Shown piece by piece: positions 49,912 through 61,511 of a stretch of DNA of 64,000 nt. The position numbers and the translations under genes are program-made. The notes under the pieces are model-generated. The model was given only the letters and a program-made list of their open reading frames with translations. It did not search any database and was not told the DNA's origin. The stretch's first letter is position 1. The number at the start of each line of letters is the position of its first letter. Where the stretch lies: the NCBI GenBank assembly GCA_001414345.1, contig LLCB01000059.1, forward strand, positions 124,001 through 188,000, read 5' to 3'. The stretch comes from Hymenoscyphus infarciens. Lineage: Eukaryota > Ascomycota > Leotiomycetes > Helotiales > Helotiaceae.

Positions 49912-50031
49912 TTACAAGCAATTCGGTACGTCACACCACCCGCAGGATTCATGGTCTTCTTCTTGATATTCGTCGCGGCAGCATTGGACGCAGCAGTGGT
50001 TGACGAGAGGCTTTGGGGTTGTGACGGCCAT
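49912..50031 (-). CDS. Candidate small cysteine-rich protein (39 residues), function unknown
   Basis: A 40-codon frame on the minus strand starting MAVTTPKPLVNH and ending VPNCL-stop. Seven of 39 residues are cysteine, arranged C-C-x2-C-C-x11-C-x2-C-x4-C, with an acidic stretch between the clusters. There is no signal peptide or membrane segment, so it would be intracellular. A metal-binding role is possible but is inference. The start has a good context (acaaaATGGCC), and the 130 bp upstream on the minus strand are rich in CAA, ACA and CC without ATG noise, like a fungal 5' leader. I do not recognise a family. It could instead be the first exon of a longer gene, or chance. Confidence 0.45.
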   Translation of the reverse strand: MAVTTPKPLVNHCCVQCCRDEYQEEDHESCGWCDVPNCL

Positions 50032-52879
50032 TTTGTAGGGTTTGATGACGAGGTGGTTTCTTGTAGATTGTTGGTGGGGTTTTTGGTTTGATGTTTGAGG
50101 CGAGTCTTGCTTTGTGAATGTGAATGGATTTGGGCGACTATTTGTGGGTGGTGATAGGTGGTTGGGAGGTTGACGTAAGGAGGCTTATGAGCTTATGAAG
50201 GATGATGGTATTGCTCGAGGGTAGGAGTTTTGATTGGTTGGGTTTTCTTAAGAGGGGATCCTGTCATGAAAGAGGGATGGAATGGATTTTAAGTAAGATG
50301 GAGTGTGATGAATGCTATTGATGGGAAGTAAAGGAATTTGTGAGTCTGAAGGAAGAAGGGGGGGTCGAGTTTATATGTTGTTGGTCTCATAACCAGGGGG
50401 AGTTGCCAAACCCGAACAACCGGGCACAGATATACTCTTCAAATAAGAACCACCATGAAATCAGCCCGTGGCCATACCCCACTCTGCTTGACCCTTATTC
50501 TTTAATGAAGCCAATCAATAAAAACCACGCTGCGGACTTCTCATAGCTGCTCTCACCAGGCGCTCTGTACATAAAGACGCACAGCCATCAGCAATCTGCA
50601 GGACCACGGCGGGGTACGAGGATGCAAACAAAGAAAAAGTGAGGCTTCCCAAGTGAAGTTCCTTTCGGCTGCTTAGGGGTCAGAAGGCTTTACGATAATA
50701 GAATTGCCTGATTATTTTGGCTCGTTATTGGAGAAAGGCAGGAAATACCCCACGCAAGCCCCGGGCCGCTGGAGAAGGTGCAAGATGCTCACCTGAGAGC
50801 AGTGAGCAGAGAGCAGAGAGCGATGGCTCATAAAACGTTGGAAACAGAAGCGGCCCTGCCCTGATGGATGGAGCCTAAGAGGGCAAGCCAAGCCAAGCCA
50901 AAGAAGGAAATTTGGGAACCAACAACCGTCATCTCTAAAAGTGACTGGGGGGGGGGTGATTGGTGTGGAGCACCTCGATGGAGAGAGAGGGGAGACATTT
51001 TAATTGGCTCAAGGTCGATGTGGAAGAGAGGGGAGACATTTTAATTGGCTCAAGGTCGATGTGGAAGAGAAGAGGGAGGGACCGCCCTCGCAAACTCAAC
51101 GGGATCTGCACCTGCACCTGCACGTGCACCTGCAGCTCACAGCTTCCAGTTGATTTGAAGGGTCCACGGGTCCCGAGGATTGTCAATTGTCATGCTCGTC
51201 TCCAGAAATATAAAAATATTGGTAGTGCTGATGCTGATGCTAATACTGCAAAGGAAGACTGAGAACGCTCTTTTCGTCCCCCCCCGCAAAAAGTGAGCGC
51301 ATAATGTGCCTGCCTACCTATGGCTACTCAAGCAGCACTCAGCACCAGACCGCATTGGTGCTCAGCATATGATATATCATCATGGGTTGGAAAGAGATGG
51401 CCAAGAGAAGAGGGGAACTAGAGACCTTTTACGCCCGGAAACAACAAAGCAAAGCAATACATATCATTACGCCCGGCATCGTCCGCAGAAGCAAGAGAAG
51501 AGGAGACCAACATTTGGCGACCTGTGGTGTTCTCTCCTCCAAGTGTGTGCCGTCAATGCCGGTGTGGTACGAATTGTACCTTGATGGTTAGAGAAGTTCA
51601 AGATTCGAGGGGCGTTGTCCTTCTGGTCTTCCACTTGCACTCTCTGAAAACCGCTACTCCCACCCCCACCCCCACCAATGAGTCAGAAGTATGTCATCAC
51701 CACTCCAGGACTGCGACTCGACTCGGAATTTGTTGTCTACCCCTCTTTCCCCTTCCGTGGCCCTCGTCTTCCATTCCTATGGCTTCTTTCAACGTTCTCT
51801 GCCTCAAAGTTGCGTGGGTGCTTGGCTTGGATACTTGGATGTATGAGAGATGCAGCGTCACCTCACGAGGCGCGGCATGAGCTACTACTGCATGTGCAGC
51901 CTGGATGATGATTACAGTCTGACTAACACCAGGTGTAGTTGTTCCTTGGAAAACGTCCTTCTTAGATCACTTGCCGCGGTAAAAAAAACAATGTCGTGGT
52001 GCAGCGTAGCCTCCATTCTCACCTGGCAATCGCCGTGGGGTATTTTCGTCCATAAACAACTGGCTGCATCTTCCAGCAAGATGCGACTCATGCGAGCAAC
52101 GAGGGGGAATACGGGGCACGCGGATCTCAAAGATGCCTTTGTCATCCGGCTTTTCGCGGCAATAAGGCGCCAAGAGGGAAGTGTTTCAACACTTTCCCAA
52201 CTTCCCATCCCAACTTCAGACGTTTCAGGTCTTCTCGCCGCCACGTGGGACCTATCATTTTTGCTAGATCTTCATCTTCTTCCTCCCACCATTTCCATGC
52301 CGATCTTCGGGGCGAGTTTCTTGGGATTCGGAAGGAGATCTTCCAGGGATTGCGGAGTGGAAAGTTCTCTAGATGACATCAGTATTCGCAAAGTCGCAAA
52401 GGTGGGTAGAGGGTACGTTACTTCTCCGTGATATCCCCCTTCATTGCTTCTATCGTCAAGTTGCTCTTTCCCTAACCTGTTCGCTTGCAACACACACCAC
52501 CGGTGCTTTATCTTATATCACCTCTTGGCAAGGTGGGAGACGACAAGGCGGACATGGCCAATTCGTGGAGTGCTAGTATAATGAGTTAAATGCCCATCTC
52601 CATAGATAGGCAGTGGTGTTGTGTTTTGGTTCTTGAGCGAGCAACGATCAGCGATGGGTTGACGACTCGATGTTTTGGGAAGGTGGGTCGCGTTGCTGAA
52701 ACTTGGAGATCAGCTGAAGAGTTGAGTTGTTGTTCATTTCACACGGTCACTGCCGAAGCTAATGGAAGCGAGGTGCTCGACGTGAAGGGTTGAGCCAGTC
52801 ACTGCCTTTTAGTTTGTCCAGTCCTTGAGCACTTCACTCCTCGCTTTCTGACGAGCCTTTTGCCCGATTCCCGAGTGAC
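50032..52879. other. Long gene-poor stretch of ordinary composition
   Basis: The first part (50032-50330) is probably promoter and leader of the small minus-strand gene. The remainder holds overlapping open frames up to 193 codons (51850-52431 plus) with no domain and no consistent coding signal. It also contains a G-run (50947-50956), a 41-bp tandem duplication (50985-51071) and a CTGCAC hexamer array (51106-51135). A non-coding transcript or a lineage-specific gene cannot be excluded. Confidence 0.5.
50985..51071. repeat. Two tandem copies of a 41 bp unit
   Basis: The unit contains 'ggggagacattttaattggc' followed by 'tcaaggtcgatgtgga'. The two copies are near-perfect. Confidence 0.9.
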
Positions 52880-53124
52880 CAGCCGTTGTTCCAACGTTCC
52901 GGTATTATACGCTTAAGCGGCTTTAGAACTGATTACTCTAAACATCTACGTTACAAGACCTAAATTGTTCCCAGCTTTTAGGGCAATTCCAGTAATTGTT
53001 CCAAGTCTTTAGGATATAGTAATTTATATAAATCATTCTAAACAGTTGGAACAACGGGCTGGGTATGCAGGTACGACTCTGAGGTATTTACTGCTACTTT
53101 GGATGTCTGTCGCAAGCTCCGACC
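52880..53124. mobile_element. MITE-like element copy C
   Basis: Right end 'gtatttactgctactttgga' followed by 'tgtctgtcgc' matches the family terminus. The interior has the 'gttccaa' and 'ttagggcaatt' units. The left terminus is diverged, so the boundary is approximate. Confidence 0.55.
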
Positions 53125-54462
53125 TTGGTTTGGTTCGTTTTAGGTGTCTGGGGAAGATCGGTTCTTTGATTATCAATGTTGGTTCATGTTAGAACTTCAC
53201 GTCTTCCTTTGTTGTTCCCAAGATCCTAGGGCAATACGTGGAACTGAGATAGACAGCACCGCACGCAGCCTTGTATGGAAGACATCCGAAGGAGCGAATC
53301 GACGAGTTTTGTTGAGGTGTGGTGTTCGACGAGAGGTCGTCGAGGTCGCTCCTTCCCTGACTTCGTTCCTCGACACACCCACCTCGGAACTCGCTCCTTC
53401 CCCAGGTACTGACCTTAACCGAGTAGACCCACCCCCACCTTGACCAGAGCAAGTAGCGAGAAGGGAAGGCACGACCCTCCGTTGGTCAGAGTATAACCCC
53501 CCACGCCCTCCCCATACCCATCCCCATATATACGTTTTCTTGTCGTCGAAAACGAATCGCGGGTGGTGGGTCTGTTTTGAAGAACGTTCGCTCAGCCCCC
53601 AACTAACGAAATTGCTCAAATTATGGTCCATGTCGGAATATGAGCTCATTCCCTATGAATACTTGCCTCTTAATCGTGGAAGTACCGCCGTGCGGCTCAA
53701 CTACGAGTAAAATCCGTGAGCACCAAGCAATGCTTTTAAAGATCTTACCATAGTCGAACAACTCCTTTGCCCCAGCTTGCAAGCTCCTACAAGTTTGGGT
53801 TGGGGTACCTTTGCGTACACGCACCTTTTTTTTTCCTGATTTCCGCCTCGTAATCCAGCTCAAGACGTTCAGTTTTGCAACCCGGAGTTCTTCCCCCATA
53901 CCCTGGAGGCTGCTATGAAAGCCTAGAATGTTATCATGTTTTAAACAAGCTCCACGTTCATCTCTGTCAACGTTTGTTCTCAGAATTATGCGCTGTTCTT
54001 GGCCTTGCTAACAACTTTCTTGAATGTCACTTCTGTTGCTTGGCTGAGCTAGTTCTCATTACCTGCGTCTATCTCTTCATTTTGTTATTTCTCTATCTTG
54101 TGCTCGTTTGAGAAGTAGTTCTTAAAATGCCTCTTTTTCTAGTTAAATGAAAGCGCCAGCCCGCCAGTAGATAGCTCTCGGCAAAAACTCAAATCTCTCA
54201 ACACTATTTTGAGTTGGAAGAATTTGTATTATTGACCTATGTAAAGCTTCCGAGTGAACCTGAAACAGTAATCTCCGTTTGTCCCAGGGTAAAGACTTTA
54301 AGTTGTGCTAGCAAGCTAGAGAGACGAGAGCTGTCACTCGATGGTTCTCCTTCCCTCCATTCGGACCCTGTAACGACTTTCTTTCAATTTGAATGATAGA
54401 CTTTATGATAGTAGTTCGATTCTAGGATTACCTTGATACCTTCAATGGGTATGCTGATAAAT
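53125..54462. other. Gene-poor region between element copies C and D
   Basis: Ordinary composition with several short overlapping frames on both strands (up to 150 codons at 53197-53649 minus), none with a domain. I see no supportable gene. Confidence 0.45.
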
Positions 54463-54690
54463 GGTCACGCGATGGACATAAAAAGCGACAGTAAATACTT
54501 CAGGTTCATGCCTGCCTACCTAGCCCACGTTGTTCAAACTCACCAAGGTAAGTCATGTAAATTGTCCTAACTATATTAAATAATTTGAAATTATCCTAGA
54601 TATTTAGAACAATGAACTTGAATTGTCCCAGAACGTTGGAACAACGAGGAGTATGGAGGGTTTTTACTGCCGCTATTGTCCATCGCGACC
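54463..54690. mobile_element. MITE-like element copy D (best-preserved)
   Basis: 228 bp. Left end 'ggtcacgcgatggacataaa' then 'aagcgacagtaaatac'. The right end read on the minus strand is 'ggtcgcgatggacaatagcg' then 'gcagtaaaaac'. The termini are therefore imperfect inverted repeats of about 35 bp. A second inverted pair lies inside ('cacgttgttc' and 'gaacaacgag' context). No coding capacity. Target duplication not clear. Confidence 0.75.
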
Positions 54691-54916
54691 TGGTGTTTAG
54701 TGAAGCTGTCAAAAATCATAATATTCACCTCCTTACCTACCATCTTCCAAGAACCTTCACCCACTCGCATTCACCAGCCGAGCTCGACATTGCGTCACAG
54801 GTCCTCAAAGTAGGTAGGTAAAAAGGTCTACATAACCTCAACTTCTGACACCTCAAGCATACACCAAGAACAACTACACTTGACCCGCATCAAACACCCT
54901 TTCCACTCATTCAATA
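54691..54916 (+). promoter_or_regulatory. Leader and promoter region of the glycosyltransferase gene
   Basis: About 230 bp between element copy D and the start codon. The last 70 bp are CA-rich, like fungal leaders. Confidence 0.45.
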
Positions 54917-56806
54917 ATGGAACCGCTCAAGAAGCCACTTGTACTCCTAGCATGCCCTCCATTATGGCCACACCTAGCCAAGGTACGCATCATCGCCAAA
55001 GACCTCGTCGCCAAAGGCTACAAAGTCGCAATGGTCGGTGTTGAGCGCTATCGTTCGATGATCGAAGAGGAAATCGGAGCCACTTTTATACCTATCGCAG
55101 GCGATGGAGACTGGTCTGACAAGGACTTTGGACCTTTAGGAAAGTTTGGCAAACGTTGCGAGTTTCCACCTGGACCAGAGCAGTTTGCTTATGACAGTGA
55201 GTAACCTTTCCCCATGTTGGCTTTTGGGACGCCAGGTTATGAGCGAGAGGATTCACTGCTCTCAGTCTTTGATTTCATAGGAGTTTATTACTTGAGACAC
55301 GGTGTAATATTCGGGGATGTGTAAGAGGGCTGGACAATGCTCTGCGTACACCTACTTTGTTTCGATTGTGCGAATCGAAATAGCTATGACAATGAACTTC
55401 ATTCTCCGAGATCGTTTGAAGGATCCGAGACTTCGACTTCCCCATTCTTCCAAACGTTCACGGAGATGGAAATTTGATTGTCCTAAAACCTCTGAGATAG
55501 CAGAGGGTTGGGGGTGTACGGAGATCAAAGTTCGGGATTCTTACTCAGACTACTTTTCCTATTCATACAGTGGAACTGGAACAAGCAAAGCTTATGCTAG
55601 TTTTCTACAGTGGAAGAAATCTTCGTCAAGTCCATCTATGAACAACACGTCGCCCTCCAAAATGGAATCAAGAAACTTTCCGAGGAGTCCTCCGGAGAGA
55701 AGATTGTCCTGCTCGCGGAATCACTCTATCTGGGCGCCCTTCCAATGGGCCAAAAGGACGAGACATTGCTACCACATCATGTCAAACCATCGGGAGGAAC
55801 AATCGGACTCGGACTTCTTCCCGTCTCCTTCTCAGCCAAGAATCTAGCACCTCGCGACCGCAACCAATGGCTTCCAATTTTGCCCGTCACGCAAACAGAA
55901 CAAGAAAAACAAGAGAAAAGGGAGTACGGCAATTTGAAAGTACGGCTTCACATTGCAAACAAGCAATTCGTAAAGGTTATGGTGGACCTTGGTGTCAAGA
56001 CTCCGTTTGGATTCTTTCTCGATGAGGTTTACAATGCCCCGAGCCGGTTCATTCAGTTCTGCATTCCCTCAGCCGAATATCCACTGGGTCCCAAGACCAA
56101 CATTCAATTCGCCGGCGGACTTCCAAAAGAAACTCTTGATACATCCTCGAGTAATTTCCCGAGTTGGTGGGAAGATGTAAGCCTGATTCTTGCACTTTTC
56201 CTCTGCTGTAGCCGCAGAGCCATGACCGAAATTCTCACTTTTGCCAGACTTGGACTGACTTCTACGGATAAATAGCTCATTGACCCAGAGAAAATAAAGG
56301 GAAAGAAAGTAATTGCCGTCTCGCAAGGCTCCCACGCTTTCGATTACCAACAGCTCATAGTTCCAACCATCCACGCTTTCGAAGATCGTTCTGATGTCCT
56401 CGTCATAGTTGCTCTCGGCAAGAAAGGCGCTACACTTCACCAAGACCACACCCCAGCAAACGTCCGTGTCGCAGATTGGATTCCTTTCGATGCACTTCTC
56501 CCCCACGTTGATGTCTTCGTTACAAATGGTGGTTACGGTGCCTACCTTCACGCCATCTCGAACGGCACGCCTTTGGTAGTTGGTGGTGAGGGTGAGGACA
56601 AACCCGATGTGGCTGCACGAGCTGAGTATGCAGGAATGGGCATCAACCTGAAGACGGGTACACCTACCATCGAGGCTATTAAGGACGCCGTAAATAAGGT
56701 TTTGGGTGAGGAGAAATACAAAAACCGGTGCTTGGAGTTGCAAAAGGAGCAAGCTAACACTGATGCGCTGGGATTCTTGGAGCAGGTCCTTCTAGAGATG
56801 GCCTAA
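54917..56806 (+). CDS. UDP-glycosyltransferase (GT1 / MGT-like)
   Basis: Three exons, 54917-55196, 55611-56176 and 56276-56806 (introns 414 and 99 bp); 458 residues. The first join gives 'EQFAYDMEEIFVKSIYEQHV' and the second 'FPSWWEDLIDPEKIKGKK', both in frame. The N-terminal Rossmann half starts with 'LLACPPLWPHLAKVRIIAKD', matching the acceptor-side motif of the family, where a His follows the Pro. The donor-side half holds 'VIAVSQGSHAFD', 'VRVADWIPFDALLPHVDVFV' and 'NGGYGAYLHAISNGTPLVVG', the sugar-nucleotide binding loop; Asn replaces the usual His of HGG, and 'GEGEDKPDVAARAE' stands where D-Q family members bind the sugar. Expected to transfer a sugar from a UDP-sugar to a small lipophilic acceptor; the acceptor is unknown. 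MITE copies lie on both sides. Confidence 0.85.
55197..55610 (+). other. Unusually long first intron of the glycosyltransferase gene
   Basis: 414 bp, GTGAGT..TACAG, against 42-231 bp for the other introns here. It contains 'tttgattgtcctaaaacctc', similar to the MITE interior, so an old insertion may have lengthened it. Confidence 0.6.
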
Positions 56807-56947
56807 TGATGGGAAAACCGTCCGTCCTGGGAAGACAGGTCTGCTATGATACCCCCTCCAAACTAGCCTCCCCTAGACTAGTAAATTGATTACTTTTTAA
56901 TAGCGCGTTCCTGAAGTGGTGAGTTCTGCAATTTGTGCGAGCATTGA

Positions 56948-57172
56948 GGGTCGGTCTCGTTGTAGACATCAAAAGTGGTAGTAAAGACTTCTTGTTCCAA
57001 CCTCTAGGGACACATGAAGTTGATTGTTCCAAAACACCTAGGGCAATATTTTAAAGTGTTCCAATTATTTGGAATTATTACCTTGCATTACTCTAAAGAC
57101 CTGGAACAACGAGAACACGCCAGATGTGACCGAGTGTATTTACTGCTGCTTTTAAATCTCCATCGTGAGAGG
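56948..57172. mobile_element. MITE-like element copy E
   Basis: Left 'catcaaaagtggtagtaaag' and right 'gtatttactgctgcttttaa' form diverged inverted termini. The interior has 'gttccaa', 'cctagggcaat' and 'ggaacaacgag' units in the family order. Boundaries approximate. Confidence 0.7.
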
Positions 57173-57782
57173 GTGTGTCTTACCTTATAGTCGCTTCTAC
57201 ACCTCTCCTCTAAGGACTCGCTTATTTTCGCGCTTCAAATTCGGATACATGGCACCTCATACATTAAGAGTCCCCTTCATGTGCAAAACCAAGACAGGTC
57301 TAGCATGTATCTCCGAGTAGTGTTGAACGTGAGCTTTGAGATGAGCTGTGAAAAGTTCTCAACCCCACGCCCGTTATCAAGTCTCATTTCACGGACCGCC
57401 ACGTTAAGTGTGCCAGAGAAACTGCAGGTTAGTTGTTTTTAGAGAGTTAAGATAACGAAGCCAGTTATTCTACGCCGTTCGCATAATTGGGTTGATTATT
57501 TGAGGCCCTTTAGTAGAATATCGAGTCATGTGTGTAGAACGATGGCGAAGACTTCTACTCCTTTCTGGCAACCTATTGAAGTGCTTTAAGTTCAGTACTC
57601 AATCCTTTCTCCCTCATCACCTCCTCCTGTGCTGTCTCCCACCTGGTTCTACTGCTTGTTCCGTGCTTCTTTTTCTCCATTTATGCTTCATCATCGTACT
57701 GGCTCTCTTGGTTAAGTTTACTTTTGGGTTTTCCTGTGATAGAAAACTTGGCTTGCCACTCTTGTCGGGCGATAGTCAAGAC
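57173..57782. other. Gene-free stretch between element copy E and the DUF6536 gene
   Basis: 3' flank of the minus-strand membrane-protein gene. A 102-codon plus-strand frame has no domain and is hydrophobic only because of CT-rich sequence. Nothing else seen. Confidence 0.4.
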
Positions 57783-60263
57783 TCAAGCATAGTAGTATCC
57801 CGGAATAGGAGGAGCAACCGATCTCCCACTAAATGAGCAATGCCCAAAATCCTTTCCCTTATTCTTCCAGCTTCCAGTGCTCTCACCAGCACCCTGTACA
57901 ACTCCCCATTGGACTGGTTCTAACTCCAAACCAGGCTCATTAGCAGGAGGGTGGCATGCAGCGCTAATCGCAGCACTGCAGAACCCTACGAACGGGATCG
58001 ATTGTTTTGACCGGTACCGTGCTTGGAGATCAATGAATAGAAGCATTAAGCAACAGACTATACCGGCTAGGGCTATTGCTAATGGCGAGTATCCAAGGGA
58101 AGAGATGGAATGATCGGGACGTTCAGTTCCTTTGTAGACAGCAGTAACGCGCACAATGAAGAAGGATTCAGCTACAAGCCAGTGGAAAACAGCGGAGGAG
58201 ATCATAACTGGAATTCCGTACTGATATGGAATTGTAAGGTAATACTGGCTTATTTGGGATCCTTTTGGAGCAGTGACACGCAAGGCTTGTCGTTGACTTG
58301 CAAGGTTTGACCATTCGTCTCTTAGAAGTAAGCTTGTCAAAAGACCGTTGTAGAAGATATTGATAAGAGAGACAAGTGCTTGGGGTATGTTCGCAAGAAT
58401 TACATTTGCCAGAAGACCCCACGCATTGTCCATGCTACCTCTTATTGTAGGTAGCAGCGCAGGTGCTTGTCTCATGGAGTCCCCAAATCCAATTCCTTTC
58501 AAGAATTGGTTGGCCGATGATATCGCTGTATTTATAGCCACGAAAAAACAAGAACACGCGAAAAAGGCAAAGCTGTTTGAAATTAGCCCGCGTCCAATCA
58601 ATCAACCTAAGGCATGCTTCTTCTTCTTCTTCTTCTTGGACTCACCTGATGTTCACAATAAAGAACCGTTTCGCCTGGAACGTTTTCTCTGCTATGGGAT
58701 TCCACTTCTTTGGAACTTTCGTTCCTGTCCACATACCCTTGAAAACGTCGTGTTTCGACATCACACATAAACCCTTTGTGGTAGGATCAGGAACTTCCAG
58801 AAAATCTGCGATCGCGTCACCGAGAGTAACAAACTTGGTTCCGGTTGAATACCAAAGTGTCAAGGCCATACACAAAACCTTGCACAAGTTGCACATGATG
58901 ACCACCACGATTATAGGAACGCTAAACTCGACCTTGCAAAGTTGTTGCGGGGTAGTTTCAGTGAAACATGAGATGACAGGAAAGTACTTTTCATCTCCAA
59001 TAGCAGCGCTTTTGGTGTCATATTTCCATTTAATCTGGCTTCCGAGGTTGACTTCATAATTAACGGGATAGACAAAACTCGGGGGATCGATTGGGTCTAT
59101 TGTGTTCCCGAAATTCCCAAAGGGGTATTTTGTTTCTGGCGTTAAAAGTATCAAGTTCGTATAACCAAATATGAAAGGACGGTCGAAAATTGATGCGCAT
59201 TCTTGCCATGCCATACCAGTGAGGTTATGACCCGTATAGCTGGCTACAAGACTCGTTTCGTTCACTTGGGAAACGAAAGAAGCGTCATATTCTTGTGCGG
59301 ATATCTCCAAGAACACAGAAGAGTTGTATCTAAACCTCTGTTAGTCGTTATTCCACTATGCAACAACCAAAATTACCATCTCCATCAGCTGACTTACAAC
59401 AGATGTAAAGGGGCGGAACTCCAGGCGAGAATCCACCACATAACGTTGTCCTTTCGGCTAACCCAACGTCTATTTCGCCAACTTGGAATGCCTATATCGA
59501 CCCACTTCCCCTGAGCATGCGCTTTGTCGACCTCAGCTCTAGTCGGAGAGTGGAGGCACTGCATCGTGTAGTTACTTGCTCCAAGCAAAATAGTACTCAA
59601 TATATTTATCAATATATGCAGGCCAGTACTGATTTGTCTCGATTTCTCGCAATCTCCTTGATATAGGATACCTATGGATTTTGATGTTAGTGAAGGTTTA
59701 GCTTCACTTGATCATCACAACACAGCATCGGGAGAGCAAGAATCGCTTACCATAGCCATGATGAATACCCCTTTTTGATACAGCCCACACCAAAAGCACG
59801 AAGTTGATCACCAGAACCGCGAAGGCAAGCATAGAGCAAGAGGCAACACCAGCGTGCCATCCAGAGAGCCTCTTCGTTTTCCCCCTATCTTTATAAAAGA
59901 GAGAAGTCAGGGGAGACATGAGGTCCGCCAAGAATCCAGTCCAATTCTCTGGCTGGACTGAGGGAATGCCTGCTTGTATCTTAAGACTGCTGGTGTTGAG
60001 AAATTAGCAAGCGACTTAATATAAAAGGCTAGTATGATTTACTTTCCGATACCCTCCAGTCCAATTTCCTCAACTCCCTCAATTGCTTCGAATTGATTTC
60101 TCCTAGGCCAGGTTCTCTGCCTCGCGACAGGAGTCTGCAGAGGTGAGACATCTGAGATGATAAGGCTCTCCATCTCCTCCCCATCATCAACAATGTTGAT
60201 CGCTGATCGTGCCGGAGGCATCGTGAACGTGTTGTGTGATTTAGATCGCAAGATAGTTCTCAT
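57783..60263 (-). CDS. DUF6536 family multi-pass membrane protein
   Basis: Five exons on the minus strand: 60263-60043, 59989-59751, 59671-59398, 59329-58646 and 58572-57783; 735 residues. Every join stays in frame and restores family hallmarks: 'GWHAGVASC' before the first membrane segment, 'HGYGILYQGDC' across intron 2, 'INILSTILLGASNYTMQ' and 'PTRAEVDKAHAQGKWVDIGI' in exon 3, and 'SSAPLHLLYNSSVF' across intron 3. The N-terminus (about 1-75) is cytoplasmic-type and unstructured. About seven or more hydrophobic segments follow, for example 'FAVLVINFVLLVWAV', 'IIVVVIMCNLCKVLCMAL' and 'ALAGIVCCLMLLFIDL'. Function of the family is unknown. It is common in filamentous ascomycetes, often as paralogues. 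A second possible start is the Met of MPPARS. Confidence 0.85.
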
Positions 60264-60773
60264 CCTTTTTAAATATAGAGTTGAAAACGAGGCTGTCTAA
60301 ATTTAGTGCGGCTGTCAGGAAAAAGTATTTAAAACTTGGTGTAACATCAAAGAGGGGAAGGTGTTTCGTGGTTTTGAGAAAGGCTTCTGCTTGGCATGCA
60401 TGCATTTATGTTACTACCCCAGGGCCAGAATTAAGATGGAGAAAAATATTGCTGTATTACACTTGTAAAGTCCACATAAATTCGTGGCAGCATGAAAAGG
60501 GAGCACCACAATGACTCAAACTCTCAGAAAACCCCAATCGACTTCAAGCCCAGTAGTAGGTACGTACGTCACTTGTTAGTACAAACCATAGTACAAACCA
60601 TCGAAAAATGTACACAAAAAGCGCTCGAGGGAAATATACATAACCGCTCCCCTCAATTCATAATTCCATAACCATAAAAGAAGAACTCCTTCGCTCCAAC
60701 CCTCACCCATTCCAAAAGGTCCACCCTCCCATTCATTTCAAAAATACAGGTCCCCTCTGCCCCTCTTGACAGC
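60264..60773. other. Intergenic region upstream of the DUF6536 gene
   Basis: Presumed promoter of the minus-strand DUF6536 gene and 3' flank of the CUE gene. Contains a 'tacaaaccatagtacaaacc' duplication near 60580-60600. No gene. Confidence 0.4.
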
Positions 60774-61511
60774 TCAAGCCCCCTTTCCAAGGGCGGTCTC
60801 AGCCGCAACCTTAGCCTCCATCTTCCTCCGAGCAGCCAAGATCATTTCTTCCCTCCGTCTTTGCAGAAGAGCTTGTCGTTCCCCTTTATTGGTGCTCCAT
60901 GCTTGTTGCGCTCCGTGTCTGGGTATCTCCGCTGCGGCCTCTGCTGCGGCAGTGTTGTCTTCGAGAAGCTTCGCTTTGAGGTTGTATCGTGTGATAAGAT
61001 CGGGTTGTAGAGGTTTGTTACTCGCGGGAGTAGCTACGGAGGCAGAGGGCGGCGGTAGTGGTGGTTGGAAAGATTGCGGTGGCTATCGCAACAAACACAT
61101 TAGCTCAAACGTCCCCAAAGATCAAGACCATTCCCCAGATATCCAATCTCTCGTCCTCCCATCCTTCAAACAAACAGCACAATAAGAAAACCCAGGTATA
61201 CTCACAACCTCCAATCCCCTCCCACTCAACACCCTCTCCGTAGTAGCCACAACATTCCCCCCATTCCTCTGCAAATCCCACATGATACTCCTCCTCTCCA
61301 CCTGCGGAAACATCTGCTGTATCCTCTCGACATCCGCCTCCCTCGCTCTCAAATTACTCCCCGCCAACCCCCCATTCCCTATCCGAGCATTATGGTTCCC
61401 CGCCGTCGATCCTGGCGTACTGGAGAAGAAGAACCATCGGATCGCCAACCCACCCAGCACCAAGATTATGACCAGTTGAGGGAGGTTGATCGTTTGATCC
61501 GAGGATGACAT
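60774..61511 (-). CDS. CUE-domain ER membrane protein, Cue1/Cue4-like
   Basis: Two exons, 61511-61206 and 61082-60774 (intron 123 bp); 204 residues. An N-terminal membrane anchor (about 11-30, 'LPQLVIILVLGGLAIRWFFF') is followed by a CUE domain at about 54-98 with its Met-Phe-Pro motif ('IQQMFPQVE') and the di-leucine-type end 'TTERVLSGRGLE'. The second exon gives a Pro-rich linker and a C-terminal helix 'KGERQALLQRRREEMILAAR', which resembles the E2-binding region of Cue1-type proteins. Family role: recruits and activates a ubiquitin-conjugating enzyme at the ER membrane for protein degradation. Whether this is the Cue1 orthologue or the shorter Cue4 type cannot be decided here. Confidence 0.82.

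Noticed and set aside
51850..52431. 193-codon open frame on the plus strand
   Set aside because: No domain, a competing frame of 110 codons lies on the other strand over the same bases, and there is no coding-like third-position pattern that I can see.
54917..60263. Secondary-metabolite cluster around the glycosyltransferase
   Set aside because: No polyketide, non-ribosomal peptide or terpene synthase, no P450 and no regulator nearby; the neighbour is a DUF6536 membrane protein and then housekeeping genes.
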